64,000 bases of DNA from JAKAWQ01 sp963840545 (GCA_963840545.1 CAWIZE010000010.1:1-64000); one strand, 5' to 3'. Shown: positions 7,650 through 17,218, counted from the stretch's first letter. The notes: a model not told the origin generated them from the letters alone. Numbers and translations are program-made.

Positions 7650-9069
7650 ATGGCGAAGCAGAGCCTGATGAACGAGCCGGCGGCCCCGGCCGGCCTGTTC
7701 GACTGGGCGCGGCGGCGCCTCGCAAGCGTCTGGCGCGACATCGCCGCAAGCCCGCCCGGCGAGGCGGAGGCGCCGATCGAGGCGCAGATCCGTGCCTGCC
7801 TCGATGGCCGCGGCGGCGAGGTCAGCGCGCGCAACCGCGCCGCCCGCCTCGCGCGCGCCTATCTCGGGCTCGACGCCGCCGGGCAGCGCGCCTTCCTCGA
7901 GACGCTCGCCGGCTTCGATTCCGACCCCGACGCGCTCGCCCGCGCCTACCAGGCCCTCCAGGAGGCCGAAGACCCGGCCGCGCGCGCAGGCGCCACGGTC
8001 GCACTCCGCCGCGTCCTCGAGCCGCCGCGCCAGAAGCTGCTCCGCCAGTTCACCTCCATCCCCAACGGGGTGAAGTTCCTGGTCGATCTCCGCGCGACGC
8101 TGCGCCAGGCCAATGACGGCCCGGCGCTGCTCGCCCTCGAATCCGACCTCCACGGCCTGCTCGCGAGCTGGTTCGATATCGGCTTCCTCGAGCTCCGCCG
8201 CATCGACTGGTCGAGCCCGGCCTCGCTGCTCGAGCTTCTGGTCGGCTACGAGGCGGTGCATTCCATCCGCTCCTGGCGCGACCTCAAGAACCGCCTCGAT
8301 TCCGACCGGCGCTGCTACGCCTTCTTCCACCCGCGCATGCCCGACGAGCCGCTGATCTTCGTCGAGGTCGCGCTGGTGCAGGGGCTCGCGGACTCGGTGC
8401 AGAAGCTGCTCGACGAGAAGGCCCCGCTGCTCGACCCGCACACCGCGGACACCGCCATCTTCTACTCGATCAGCAACTGCCAGAGCGGGCTTTCGGGCAT
8501 CAGCTTCGGCAATTTCCTGATCAAGCGCGTGGTCGAGGAGCTGACGCACGAGTTCCGCACCCTCCACACCTTCGCCACCCTCTCGCCGGTGCCGGGCTTC
8601 CGCCGCTGGCTCGGCGAGCTGCTCGCCGCCGAGCCCGCGGGGCTCTTCTCCACCGAGGAGGGGGCGAGCCTGCGCACCGCGGCACCCGCCGACAAGCCGG
8701 CGGCGGAGACCGGGGGCGCAAGCCCTGCTCGCCATCCTCTCCCGCCGCTCCTGGTGGCGCGATCCGGCGATGGCGCGCGCCGCCGAGCCCGTGCTGCGCC
8801 GGCTCTGCGCGCGTTACCTCCTCGTTGAATCGAACGGCGCGCGGGCGCTCGATCCGGTGGCCCATTTCCACCTCTCCAACGGGGCGCGGCTGGAGCGGAT
8901 CAACATGCTGGCGGACGTGTCCGAGCGCGGCGCCAAGGAGGGCGCGACATTGATGGTGAACTACCTCTACGATCCCGAGCGCATCGAGGAGTGGCACGAG
9001 GACTACATGGGCGCCGGCAAGCGCAACGCCTCGACCGCGGTGCGCCGCCTCCTGCGGGGCTGGAGCTGA
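7650..9069 (+). pseudogene. Malonyl-CoA decarboxylase, frameshifted
   Basis: Malonyl-CoA decarboxylase converts malonyl-CoA to acetyl-CoA and CO2. The first frame (ATG 7650) covers the helical N-terminal domain and most of the catalytic domain (HPRMPDEPLIFVEVALVQGL, FYSISNCQSGLSGISFGNFL). It then runs out of frame to a stop at 8828. The C-terminus continues in the +1 frame: ALLAILSRRSWWRDPAMARA followed by CARYLLVESN, DPVAHFHLSNGARLERIN and VNYLYDPERIEEWHEDY. Removing one G from the run of five at 8712-8716 restores one frame of about 473 codons, the usual size. Either a real single-base insertion or a sequencing error would explain this. Confidence 0.88.
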
Positions 9070-9073
9070 ACGC

Positions 9074-11482
9074 ATGAACGTTCCGGGCGTCGCGCTCGCC
9101 GAGGACCCCACGGGGGCCCGCCGCCTGGCGCTCCTCAAGGAGATCGAGCGCAAGCTCCTCTGGCTCTCGACCTGGGCGATCCACAACGCCAACCATGTCC
9201 GCCCCAATCGCGACGGGCTCAAGGTCGGCGGCCACCAGGCCTCTTCCTCCTCGGTCATCGCGATCATGACCGCGCTCTATTTCGCCGCGCTGCGCCCCGA
9301 GGACCGGGTCGCGGTGAAGCCCCATGCCGGGCCGGTCTTCCACGCCGTCAACATGCTCCTCGGCCGCGAGGCAAGCCGGCCGCTCGAACGTCTGCGCGCC
9401 TTCGGCGGCGCCCAATCCTACCCCAGCCGCGCGCGCGACGGCGCGGAGGTCGATTTCTCGACCGGCTCGGTCGGGCTCGGCGTCGCGATGACGAGTTTTT
9501 CCGCCATGATGCAGGACTACGTCCATCGCCATGGCCTGGCGCGGGCCGACATTCCCGCGGGCCGCGCGATCGCGCTCGCCGGCGACGCGGAGCTCGACGA
9601 GGGCAATATCTACGAGGCGCTGCTCGAAGGCTGGAAGCACGACGTCCGCAATGTCTGGTGGATCATCGACTACAACCGCCAGAGCCTCGATTCCGTCGTG
9701 CCGGACCGGCTCTTCGGCCGCATCGAAGGCCTCTTCCGCGACATGGGCTGGAACGTCGTCACGCTGAAATACGGGCGCAAGCTCACCGCCGCCTTCGCCC
9801 GCCCGGGCGGCGAAGCATTGCGCCTGTGGATCGACGACTGCCCGAACAGCCTCTACTCGGCGCTCACCTTCCAGGGGGGTGCGGCCTGGCGCACGGCGCT
9901 GCTCACCGATCTCGGCCGGGACCGCGGCGTGCGCGCGATCATCGACCCGCTCGCCGATTCCGAGCTCGGCGAGCTGATGACCAATCTCGGCGGCCACGAC
10001 CTCGCCTTCATCATCGACACGCTCGAGGCCGCCGCCGCTTGCGGCGACCAGCCGACCTGCTTCATCGCCTACACGATCAAGGGCATGGGCCTGCCCTTCG
10101 CCGGCCACAAGGACAACCATTCCGGGCTGATGACGCCCGAGCAGATGGAAAGTTTTTCCGCTGCGATGCAGATCCGGCCCGGCCATGAATGGGACCTCGC
10201 CGAAGGGCTCTCGGTTTCGGAGGCCGAGCTCCGCCGCTTCATCGCCTCGGTGCCCTTCGCCCAACCCCTCGCCCGCGAAGGCCGCGCGCTTGCCTCCCCA
10301 ACCATTCCCGTACCCACGGTTCTCCCTTTGCCGCGCAGCGCATCGGAAAGAACGCGCGGCACGGAGAAAAAAAACTCGACGCAGTCCGGCTTCGGCGAAA
10401 TCCTGGCCGAGATCGGCCGCGGCGAAGGCGACTGCGCGGCGCTCGCCGAGCGCATCCTGACGACCAGCCCCGACGTCACCGTCTCGACCAATCTCGGGCC
10501 CTGGGTGAATCGCCGCGGCATCTTCGATCGCCATACCCGCAACGATGTCTTCCGCGACGCCAAGCTCGCCTCGGCGCAACGCTGGGGGATGAGCCCGCGC
10601 GGCCAGCATTTCGAGCTCGGCATCGCCGAGCAGAATCTTTTTCTCCTGCTCGGCGCCGCCGGCCTCGCGCACACGCTCTACGGCGCCCGCCTGCTGCCGA
10701 TCGGCACCGTCTACGACCCCTTCGTCAATCGCGGGCTCGATGCGCTGATCTATGCCTGCTACCAGGACGCACGCTTCCTGCTCGTCTCCACCCCGTCGGG
10801 CATCTCGCTCGCCCCCGAGGGCGGCCAGCACCAGTCGATCAACACGCCGCTGATCGGCATGGCCGCCGACCGGCTCGCCGCCTACGAGCCGGCACATGTC
10901 GACGAGCTCGCGATCCTCTTCCGTCACGCCCTCGATCACATGCAGCGCCCGGACGGCTCTGCCGTCTGGCTCCGGCTCTCGACGCGCCAGATTCCCCAGC
11001 CCGCGCGCGAGATCGACGCACACGCGATCATCGCCGGCGCCCACTGGGTTTTTCCCCCCGCACCCGGCGCCCGCATCGCCATCGCCTACCAGGGGCCGCT
11101 CGCCCCCGAAGCTCTTTCCGCCTTCGATGCGCTCCGCGAGGACGAACCGACCGCCGGCCTGCTCGCCATCACCAGCCCCGACCGGCTGCACGCGGGCTGG
11201 CTCGCCGCCCGCCGCGCCCGCCGCAACGGCACGCACGACGCCCTCTCGCACATCGAACGCATCCTCGCCCCGCTCGCCGCCAACGCAACGCTCGTCACCG
11301 TGCTCGACGGACATCCGGCCGCCCATTCCTGGCTCGGCGCGGTGCGCGGCCAGAAAATCGCCCCGCTCGGCGTCGAGCATTTCGGCCAGAGCGGCGATAT
11401 CCCGGACCTCTACCGGGAATACGAAATCGATGCGGACGCCATCCTCGATGCCTGCGCGCAGGCGCTGCTGGAGCAGCGGTAG
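9074..11482 (+). CDS. AceE-like 2-oxoacid dehydrogenase E1 / transketolase-type TPP enzyme
   Basis: This 802-aa thiamine-diphosphate enzyme resembles the single-chain pyruvate dehydrogenase E1 (AceE) group. The N-terminal TPP domain has DFSTGSVGLGVAMTSFSAMM and the cofactor motif GDAELDEGN with IDYNRQSLD. A middle block has AYTIKGMGLPFAGHKDNHSG. The pyrimidine domain has GQHFELGIAEQNLFLLLGAAG and LAPEGGQHQSINTPLIGM, and a transketolase C-terminal domain follows. Between domains (about 405-435) lies a Pro/Ser/Lys-rich linker. It starts 4 nt after the malonyl-CoA decarboxylase stop. No E2 or E3 subunit gene is adjacent, so the exact 2-oxoacid is not certain. Confidence 0.75.
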   Translation: MNVPGVALAEDPTGARRLALLKEIERKLLWLSTWAIHNANHVRPNRDGLKVGGHQASSSSVIAIMTALYFAALRPEDRVAVKPHAGPVFHAVNMLLGREASRPLERLRAFGGAQSYPSRARDGAEVDFSTGSVGLGVAMTSFSAMMQDYVHRHGLARADIPAGRAIALAGDAELDEGNIYEALLEGWKHDVRNVWWIIDYNRQSLDSVVPDRLFGRIEGLFRDMGWNVVTLKYGRKLTAAFARPGGEALRLWIDDCPNSLYSALTFQGGAAWRTALLTDLGRDRGVRAIIDPLADSELGELMTNLGGHDLAFIIDTLEAAAACGDQPTCFIAYTIKGMGLPFAGHKDNHSGLMTPEQMESFSAAMQIRPGHEWDLAEGLSVSEAELRRFIASVPFAQPLAREGRALASPTIPVPTVLPLPRSASERTRGTEKKNSTQSGFGEILAEIGRGEGDCAALAERILTTSPDVTVSTNLGPWVNRRGIFDRHTRNDVFRDAKLASAQRWGMSPRGQHFELGIAEQNLFLLLGAAGLAHTLYGARLLPIGTVYDPFVNRGLDALIYACYQDARFLLVSTPSGISLAPEGGQHQSINTPLIGMAADRLAAYEPAHVDELAILFRHALDHMQRPDGSAVWLRLSTRQIPQPAREIDAHAIIAGAHWVFPPAPGARIAIAYQGPLAPEALSAFDALREDEPTAGLLAITSPDRLHAGWLAARRARRNGTHDALSHIERILAPLAANATLVTVLDGHPAAHSWLGAVRGQKIAPLGVEHFGQSGDIPDLYREYEIDADAILDACAQALLEQR

Positions 11483-11719
11483 AGAGGAAGACCAAGCGGC
11501 GGGTCCCGGGGCCCGACCGGCCGCGCGCTGCGGGCCTCAGCCGGGGGGCGCGGATGAGGTGGGCCAAATGAGACAGGCCCGCTTCAGAGCGAAATCGCCG
11601 TGCTCGGCATCGGTGGATGTCCGGTGAGCGCCTGCATTTGTCTCTCCTTGACTTTCCCCGCATATGATTTTACCGCAGCGACCAAGATGTTGCATTCGCA
11701 ACAATTGGGGGAACGCGCG

Positions 11720-13849
11720 ATGGGCGAAGCTCCGCACGATCGGGGGGATCGCCGGCCGGCGCCGCCTTCGCCGCCTTCGCCTCATGCGCCGCATCGCCGC
11801 ACCCTGCTGCTGGCGACGACGATGCTCTCCGGCCTGGTCGCGCCGGCGCTCGCGCAGACGCTGCCCACGGGCGGCGGCTACGTCGCCGGCTCGGGCGCGA
11901 TCGCCACCGCCGGGCCGGGGATGACGATCACCCAATCGAGCCCGCGCGGCATCATCGACTGGCAGGGCTTCTCGATCGGCGGGGGGAACACCGTCCAGTT
12001 CAACAACGGCGCCGGCGCGACGCTGAACCGTGTGACCGGGGGCAATCTCTCGACCCTATCCGGCCAGCTCGGCGCCACCGGCTCGGTCTATCTGGTCAAC
12101 CCGAACGGGGTTGTGGTCGGCCCGGGCGGGCAGGTGCTCACCGGCGGCAGCTTCGTCGCCTCGACCCGCGACGTGCCGAATGCGCAGTTCATGGGCGGCG
12201 GCACGCTCGGCTTCTCCGGCAGCTCGAACGGAACCGTCACCAACGCGGGCAGCATCACCGCGCGGAACGGCGACGTGGTGCTGATCGGCCAGGCGGCGAG
12301 CAACAGCGGGACGATCGCGGCGCTCAACGGCACCGCGGCGCTGGCGGCCGGCAATCAGGTGGTGCTGCGGTCCGCGACCGGGCCGGCGGGGATCTATGTC
12401 GCCCCGGACGTGACGGCGACGGGCAGCGCCGCCAATACCGGCGCGATCCAGGCGGCGGCGGCGGAACTCGCCTCGGCCGGCGGCAATGTCTATGCCCTGG
12501 CCGGCAATCGCGGCGGGCTGATCCAGGTGACCGGGTCGCAGAGCATCGCCGGCCAGGTGTGGCTGACGGCGCCGAACGGCACGGTCGAAGTCTCCGCCAC
12601 CGTGACCGCCACCAACGCCAATGCCACCGGCGGGGCGATCGTCGCCGACGGCAAGGCCACGACGCTCGACGCGACGGCGGCGCTCTCCGCCTCCGGCACC
12701 ACCGGCGGCACGGTGCTCGTCGGCATCGCCCCGGGCGGGGCGAACGAGGCGGCGAGCACCACCATCGCCGCGGGGGCGCACATCCTCGCCGCCGGCGCGG
12801 GCAACGCCGGCGGCCAGATCGAGACCTCGGGCCAGACCCTCGCGCTCGGCAGCGCCACGATCGATGCCGGCGCCGGCGGCTCCTGGGTCATCGACCCGCT
12901 TGACTTCACGATCAATTCCGCCGTCGCGCAAACCATCGACAGGAGCCTGAACGACGGCACCGACGTCACCCAGCAGACCACCGGCGGGCGCGGCGCGGCG
13001 CCGGGCGATATCAATGTCGAGTCCGCGATCACCTGGAGCACCGGCGCGACGCTGAGCCTCTCCGCGTTCCACAGCGTCAATGTCGACGCGGCGATCACCG
13101 CGACCGGCGATGGGACCCTGAACATCCGGACCGACAATGGCGTGAACGGCACGAGCAGCGGCGGAACCCTCAACATCGCGATGGGCGAAGGCGACATCCG
13201 GTTCACCACCCAGACCGAGGGCAAGCTCGTCATCAACGGCGCCGCGTACACGCTGATCTGGACGGTGCCCGAGCTCCAGGAGCTCGGAGACACCGGCAAC
13301 TACGCCCTGGCGGACGCCATCGATGCCGGCCCCTTCACCGGCTTCGCCCCGATCGCGGCAGAGCAACGGCTCCGCGGCTTCACCGGCACGTTCAACGGGC
13401 TCGGCAACACGATCACCGACCTGGTGATCGAGGACGGCGCCGAGCGGGCGCGCGTCGGGCTCTTCAGCGCCATCGGCCGTGGCGGGGTGGTCGAGAATCT
13501 CGGCCTGATCGGCGGCTCCGTCAGCGCCGGCGGCTTCGGCGCCTTTGGCGGCGAGATCGCCGGAGTGAACGAAGGCACCATCACCAATGTCTACGCAACC
13601 GGCACCGTCCATGGCGGCAACTACACCGACATCGGCGGCCTGGTCGGCGAGAACCGGGGCGCCATCAGCGGTTCCTCCGCAACCGGCGCGGTGATCGGGG
13701 CGGACTTCACGACCGTCGGCGGGCTGGTCGGCGTCAACACGCCGAGCGGCACGATCACGCGCTCCACCGCGACGGGCGAGGTCAGCGGCGGTTTCGCAAG
13801 CGACGTCCATCCCTTCGTCGGGAAGAACGAGGGCAAGATCATTCCCTGA
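11720..13849 (+). CDS. Two-partner-secretion-like exoprotein with haemagglutination-activity domain
   Basis: This predicted secreted protein of 709 aa has an N-terminal signal peptide after a Pro-rich extension (RRTLLLATTMLSGLVAPALA). The TPS/filamentous-haemagglutinin N-domain follows (about 50-200; GIIDWQGFSIGGGNTVQFNN, LNRVTGG, VYLVNPNGVVVGPGGQV). Gly/Ala/Thr-rich beta-helix-like sequence then leads to GLUG-type repeats near the C-terminus (GGLVGENRGAISGSSATG, GGLVGVNTPSGTITRS). The proteins of this class are exported through a TpsB outer-membrane pore, but no tpsB is adjacent. ATG 11720 follows a GGGGGAA ribosome site. It is short for an adhesin and may be a truncated or compact member. 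Confidence 0.8.
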   Translation: MGEAPHDRGDRRPAPPSPPSPHAPHRRTLLLATTMLSGLVAPALAQTLPTGGGYVAGSGAIATAGPGMTITQSSPRGIIDWQGFSIGGGNTVQFNNGAGATLNRVTGGNLSTLSGQLGATGSVYLVNPNGVVVGPGGQVLTGGSFVASTRDVPNAQFMGGGTLGFSGSSNGTVTNAGSITARNGDVVLIGQAASNSGTIAALNGTAALAAGNQVVLRSATGPAGIYVAPDVTATGSAANTGAIQAAAAELASAGGNVYALAGNRGGLIQVTGSQSIAGQVWLTAPNGTVEVSATVTATNANATGGAIVADGKATTLDATAALSASGTTGGTVLVGIAPGGANEAASTTIAAGAHILAAGAGNAGGQIETSGQTLALGSATIDAGAGGSWVIDPLDFTINSAVAQTIDRSLNDGTDVTQQTTGGRGAAPGDINVESAITWSTGATLSLSAFHSVNVDAAITATGDGTLNIRTDNGVNGTSSGGTLNIAMGEGDIRFTTQTEGKLVINGAAYTLIWTVPELQELGDTGNYALADAIDAGPFTGFAPIAAEQRLRGFTGTFNGLGNTITDLVIEDGAERARVGLFSAIGRGGVVENLGLIGGSVSAGGFGAFGGEIAGVNEGTITNVYATGTVHGGNYTDIGGLVGENRGAISGSSATGAVIGADFTTVGGLVGVNTPSGTITRSTATGEVSGGFASDVHPFVGKNEGKIIP

Positions 13850-13897
13850 CGGCGGATTTGCGCGCTGCGGCGCGCCCCTGCCTGACGGCCCCCCGGC

Positions 13898-14842
13898 CTA
13901 CTCTTTCCGCCGGCCGCGCCGCGCCGCAGGGCGGCCGATGGGCGGGGGGTGCTCGGCGGCTTCGGCGGCGTGCATCAGGTGCCGGTGCATCAGGCGTGCG
14001 GCCATCGCCATGTCTTCGGCCGCGATCGCCGAGAGGATCGCCATGTGCTCGCGGCACCAGACGGTGACGCGGGCGCGGTCGGCGTAGCTGCCGAGCTCGA
14101 GCAGGCGGCGGAGCGTGTTCTGCTGGCGCACCACGCTCAGCACGAAGAGGTTGCCGCTCCAGGCGGCGATGGCCTCGTGGAAGCGGGCGTCGAGCGTGAA
14201 GACGCGGGCCGGGTCGTCGCGGGTCATGTCCGGTCGGGTGGTGAGCGCGGTGTGCTCATCGACGAGCTGTTCGAGCAGGGCGGGCTCGGCGCGGAAGCCG
14301 GGCACCAGCAGGGAAGGCGGCTCGAGCATCAGCCGGAGCTCGTAGCTGGCGCGGCGGGAGTGTTCGTTGTCGAGCGAGGGGACGAAGCTCCAGCGCCAGC
14401 CATCGCGGTGCACCAGGCCCTCCTCCGCGAGCCGCGCCAGCGCCCGCTGGACGGCAGCGAGCCCCATCCGGTAGCGCCGCGCGAGCGCGCTCTGGGCGAG
14501 TTCCGGGCCGATCCGTCCGGCGAGGCGGTCGCGGATCAGCTGATCGTGGAGCATCGCCGCGGCGGAGGGCTGGGCGGGCAGGCGGAAGCCGGCCAATTCG
14601 GTGCCCGGGCGCACCAGGACATGGCCGCGATTGACCCGCGCCCGCACCACGCCGTGGCGCGCGAGCAGGCGGAGCGCCGCGCGCACGGGGGTGCGCGAGA
14701 CGGCCAGCGCCCGGGCGAGGTCCTGCTCGACCACCCGCGCGCCGGCCGGCCAGGCGCCGGTGACCGCGGCCTCGACGATCCGCTCGGCGAGGCGGATGTG
14801 GCGCGGGTGGGAAGGGGTGGCGGGGCGGGAAGTCGTGGACAT
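13898..14842 (-). CDS. GntR-family regulator with FCD domain and apparent second winged helix
   Basis: This 314-aa regulator is divergent from the ABC-transporter operon it probably controls. Residues about 15-80 form a GntR winged helix (LARALAVSRTPVRAALRLLA, HGVVRARVNRGHVLV). Residues about 95-155 look like a second winged helix (LHDQLIRDRLAGRIGPELAQ, RMGLAAVQRALARLAEEGLV). An FCD ligand domain follows (about 170-295; EHTALTTR, LDARFHEAIAAWSGN, REHMAILSAIAAEDMAMAAR). A palindrome sits directly upstream of its start at 14849-14875. The inducer is unknown, presumably the transported compound or a product. Confidence 0.82.
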   Translation of the reverse strand: MSTTSRPATPSHPRHIRLAERIVEAAVTGAWPAGARVVEQDLARALAVSRTPVRAALRLLARHGVVRARVNRGHVLVRPGTELAGFRLPAQPSAAAMLHDQLIRDRLAGRIGPELAQSALARRYRMGLAAVQRALARLAEEGLVHRDGWRWSFVPSLDNEHSRRASYELRLMLEPPSLLVPGFRAEPALLEQLVDEHTALTTRPDMTRDDPARVFTLDARFHEAIAAWSGNLFVLSVVRQQNTLRRLLELGSYADRARVTVWCREHMAILSAIAAEDMAMAARLMHRHLMHAAEAAEHPPPIGRPAARRGRRKE

Positions 14843-14848
14843 GGTGGA

Positions 14849-14875
14849 TTGTTCGATTTATGACAGATTGAACAA
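14849..14875. promoter_or_regulatory. Candidate operator palindrome between gntR-type gene and ABC operon
   Basis: TTGTTC and GAACAA form perfect inverted half-sites separated by 15 nt. They lie in an AT-rich stretch directly upstream of the divergent GntR gene start (14842) and 48 nt before the substrate-binding protein ATG. A second weaker pair, ATTGTT/AACAAT, extends the symmetry. The position fits autoregulation and control of the transport operon. Binding by this regulator is inference. Confidence 0.5.
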
Positions 14876-14923
14876 AACAATACGACCCCAGGTCGGCTTC
14901 ACATTGGCACGGGAGACCGCCGC

Positions 14924-15724
14924 ATGCTTCGACGCCTCGCCCTTCTCTGCTCGCTCACCCTCGCGGTGCCGGCCTTCGCCCAGCCGGTGAAGCCGCCCCC
15001 CGGGCTGGTTGCGCCCGGCAAGCTCACCTACGGCACCGCCGCGACCTTCGCGCCCTTCGAGTACCAGGAGAACGGCCAGTATCTCGGCTTCGACATCGAA
15101 TTCGCCGCCGCCATCGCCCAGGCGATGGGCCTCGCGCCGGCGCGGCTCGACATGGACTTCAACGGCCTGATCCCGGCGCTCCAGGGCAAGCGGGTCGACA
15201 TCATCAACAGCGCCATGTACATCAACCCGGCACGCGCCGGGCAGGTGGACTTCATCCCCTACATGCGCATCGGCAACGAGATCATCGTCGGCAAGGGCAA
15301 TAAGCTGCATATCGCCGCGCGCAGCGATCTTTGCGGCCATCGCGTCGCGGTGACGCTCGGCGCGATCGAGGAGACCTACGCCCGCGCGGTCGCCCAGGAC
15401 TGCGCCAAGGCGGGCAAACCGGCGCTCGTCATTCTTTCGCTCCCCACCGCCCAGGACAGCGCGCTCGCGGTGCGCCAGGGCAGGGCGGACGCGGAGTTCG
15501 ACAGCACGCCCGGCGCGGTGATGCTGACCACGAATTTCCCCGACGCCTTCGAGATCGCGGGCCCGCCCTTCGAGACGCACACCTTGATCGGCATCGCCGT
15601 GCGCAAGGACGATCCGGCGATGAAAGCCGCGATCGAGGCTGCCGTGCACGCGGTGGTCGCCGACGGCACCTATGCCGCGCTGATGGCGAAATACCACCTG
15701 CCGGCGGCCGGCTCGCTGTTCTGA
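14924..15724 (+). CDS. Polar amino-acid ABC transporter periplasmic binding protein
   Basis: The 266-aa protein has a signal peptide (MLRRLALLCSLTLAVPAFA) and a family-3 solute-binding fold: LTYGTAATFAPFEYQENGQY, GFDIEFAAAIAQAMGL, DMDFNGLIPALQGKRVDIIN, then the second lobe with GHRVAVTLGAIEETYA and GIAVRKDDPAMKAAIEAAV. It captures the substrate for the permease and ATPase encoded next. GGGAG before the ATG is a good ribosome site. The ligand cannot be named from sequence; the following hydrolase genes suggest a modified amino acid or small amide. Confidence 0.88.
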   Translation: MLRRLALLCSLTLAVPAFAQPVKPPPGLVAPGKLTYGTAATFAPFEYQENGQYLGFDIEFAAAIAQAMGLAPARLDMDFNGLIPALQGKRVDIINSAMYINPARAGQVDFIPYMRIGNEIIVGKGNKLHIAARSDLCGHRVAVTLGAIEETYARAVAQDCAKAGKPALVILSLPTAQDSALAVRQGRADAEFDSTPGAVMLTTNFPDAFEIAGPPFETHTLIGIAVRKDDPAMKAAIEAAVHAVVADGTYAALMAKYHLPAAGSLF

Positions 15725-15743
15725 GAAAGGCTCGCGGCGGGGC

Positions 15744-16487
15744 ATGGGATTCGTCTCGCCCGGACTGATCCTTCACTATGTGCTGAGCCGCGCCTTCTTC
15801 ACCGGCGCGCTGATGACGCTGCTGATCAGCGTCGTCGCACTCGCGCTCGGCATGGCGGTGGGGCTCGTGGTGGCGTTGGCGCAGAAGATTCCCGGCTTGC
15901 GCCTCGCCGCGATCTTCTATCTCTGGCTCTTCCGCGGCACCCCGGTGATGTTCCAGCTCATCTTCGTCTTCAGCGTGCTGCCTGCCTTCGGCCTCGTCCT
16001 CTCCGGCTTCACCTGCGCCGTGCTCGCGCTTGGCCTCAACGAGGGCGCCTACATGGCCGAGATCATGCGCTCGGGCCTGGAGGCGGTGGGCCGCGGCCCG
16101 GTGCTTGCCGCGCGCGCGCTCGGCATGCGCGAGAACCAGGTGCTGCGGCATGTCGTGCTGCCGCAGGCGCTGCGCATCGTCGTGCCGCCGATCGGCAACC
16201 AGTTCATCGGCATGCTCAAGCTCTCCGCTCTGGTCTCGGTGATCGCCGTGCCGGAGCTTCTCCTTATCGCCGAGCGCGCCGCCTCCGCGACCTTCCGCTA
16301 TCTCGAGGCGCTCGCCGCCGCCGGCGTCTATTATCTCGGCCTGACCACGCTCTTCATGCTCGTGCAGGCGGTGATCGAGTGGCGGCTCGGTCGTCGCCGG
16401 CGCCCGGGCGGCGGGCGGCGCGCGGCCTGGCCGGCGCTGACGCAGCTTCTCCTGCGCGCCACCGCGGATGCGGGGCGGACGCGCTGA
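15744..16487 (+). CDS. Polar amino-acid ABC transporter permease (HisM/GlnP type)
   Basis: This 247-aa inner-membrane permease has about five hydrophobic segments. It carries the HEQRO signature FRGTPVMFQLIFVFSVLP and the EAA-loop region EGAYMAEIMRSGLEAVGRGP followed by ALGMRENQVLRHVVLPQALR. It lies 20 nt after the binding protein. Its stop overlaps the ATPase start by 1 nt (TGATG). Only one permease gene is present, so it probably works as a homodimer. Confidence 0.9.
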   Translation: MGFVSPGLILHYVLSRAFFTGALMTLLISVVALALGMAVGLVVALAQKIPGLRLAAIFYLWLFRGTPVMFQLIFVFSVLPAFGLVLSGFTCAVLALGLNEGAYMAEIMRSGLEAVGRGPVLAARALGMRENQVLRHVVLPQALRIVVPPIGNQFIGMLKLSALVSVIAVPELLLIAERAASATFRYLEALAAAGVYYLGLTTLFMLVQAVIEWRLGRRRRPGGGRRAAWPALTQLLLRATADAGRTR

Positions 16488-17218
16488 TGGCCTTGCTGGA
16501 GGCGAGCGGGCTCAAGAAATCCTTCGGCGCGCTCGAAGTCCTGAAGGGCGTCGACCTCACGCTGGCGCGCGGGGAGTGCCTGGTTCTGCTCGGCCCTTCG
16601 GGCTCGGGGAAATCGACGCTGCTGCGCTGCCTCAACCTGCTCGAGGCGGTCGATTCGGGCCGCATCCTCTTCGCCGGCGAGGAGATCACCCGCGCCGGGC
16701 GCCGCGCCCCCGAGATCCGCCGGCGGATCGGGATGGTGTTCCAGAATTTCGAGCTGTTCGCGCATCTTTCCGCGCTCGAGAACGTCGCCCTCGCGCCGCG
16801 CCGGGTGAAGAAGGAACCGGCCGCGCTTGCGCGCGAGCGGGCGCGGGCGCTGCTCGCCAAGGTCCACCTGCCCGACAAGGAGGATTCCTATCCCGACGAG
16901 CTTTCCGGCGGCCAGCAGCAGCGCGTGGCGATCGCGCGCGCGCTCGCGATGGAGCCGGCGCTGATGCTGTTCGACGAGCCGACCAGCGCGCTCGACCCCG
17001 AGACGGTGGGCGAGGTGCTGGAGGTGATGCAGGAGCTCGCGGAGGAGGGGATGACCAGCATCGTGGTCACGCACGAGATGGGCTTCGCGCGCCGCGCCGC
17101 GCACCGGGTGATGTTCATGGAGGCGGGCGAGGCGATGCACCAGGCCCGCGCCGCCGATTTCTTCGGCGCCGACGTGCCCGAGCGGGTCGCGCGCTTCCTC
17201 GGGCGGATGGCGGCGTGA
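16487..17218 (+). CDS. Polar amino-acid ABC transporter ATP-binding protein
   Basis: This 243-aa ATPase of the GlnQ/HisP type has Walker A GPSGSGKSTLLRC, Q-loop FQNFELFAHLSALENV, signature LSGGQQQRVAIARALAM, Walker B LMLFDEPTSALDPE and switch VVTHEMGFARRAAHRVMFM. It overlaps the permease stop. Its own stop overlaps the following GTG start (GTGA), so transporter and hydrolase are translationally coupled. Confidence 0.93.
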   Translation: MALLEASGLKKSFGALEVLKGVDLTLARGECLVLLGPSGSGKSTLLRCLNLLEAVDSGRILFAGEEITRAGRRAPEIRRRIGMVFQNFELFAHLSALENVALAPRRVKKEPAALARERARALLAKVHLPDKEDSYPDELSGGQQQRVAIARALAMEPALMLFDEPTSALDPETVGEVLEVMQELAEEGMTSIVVTHEMGFARRAAHRVMFMEAGEAMHQARAADFFGADVPERVARFLGRMAA

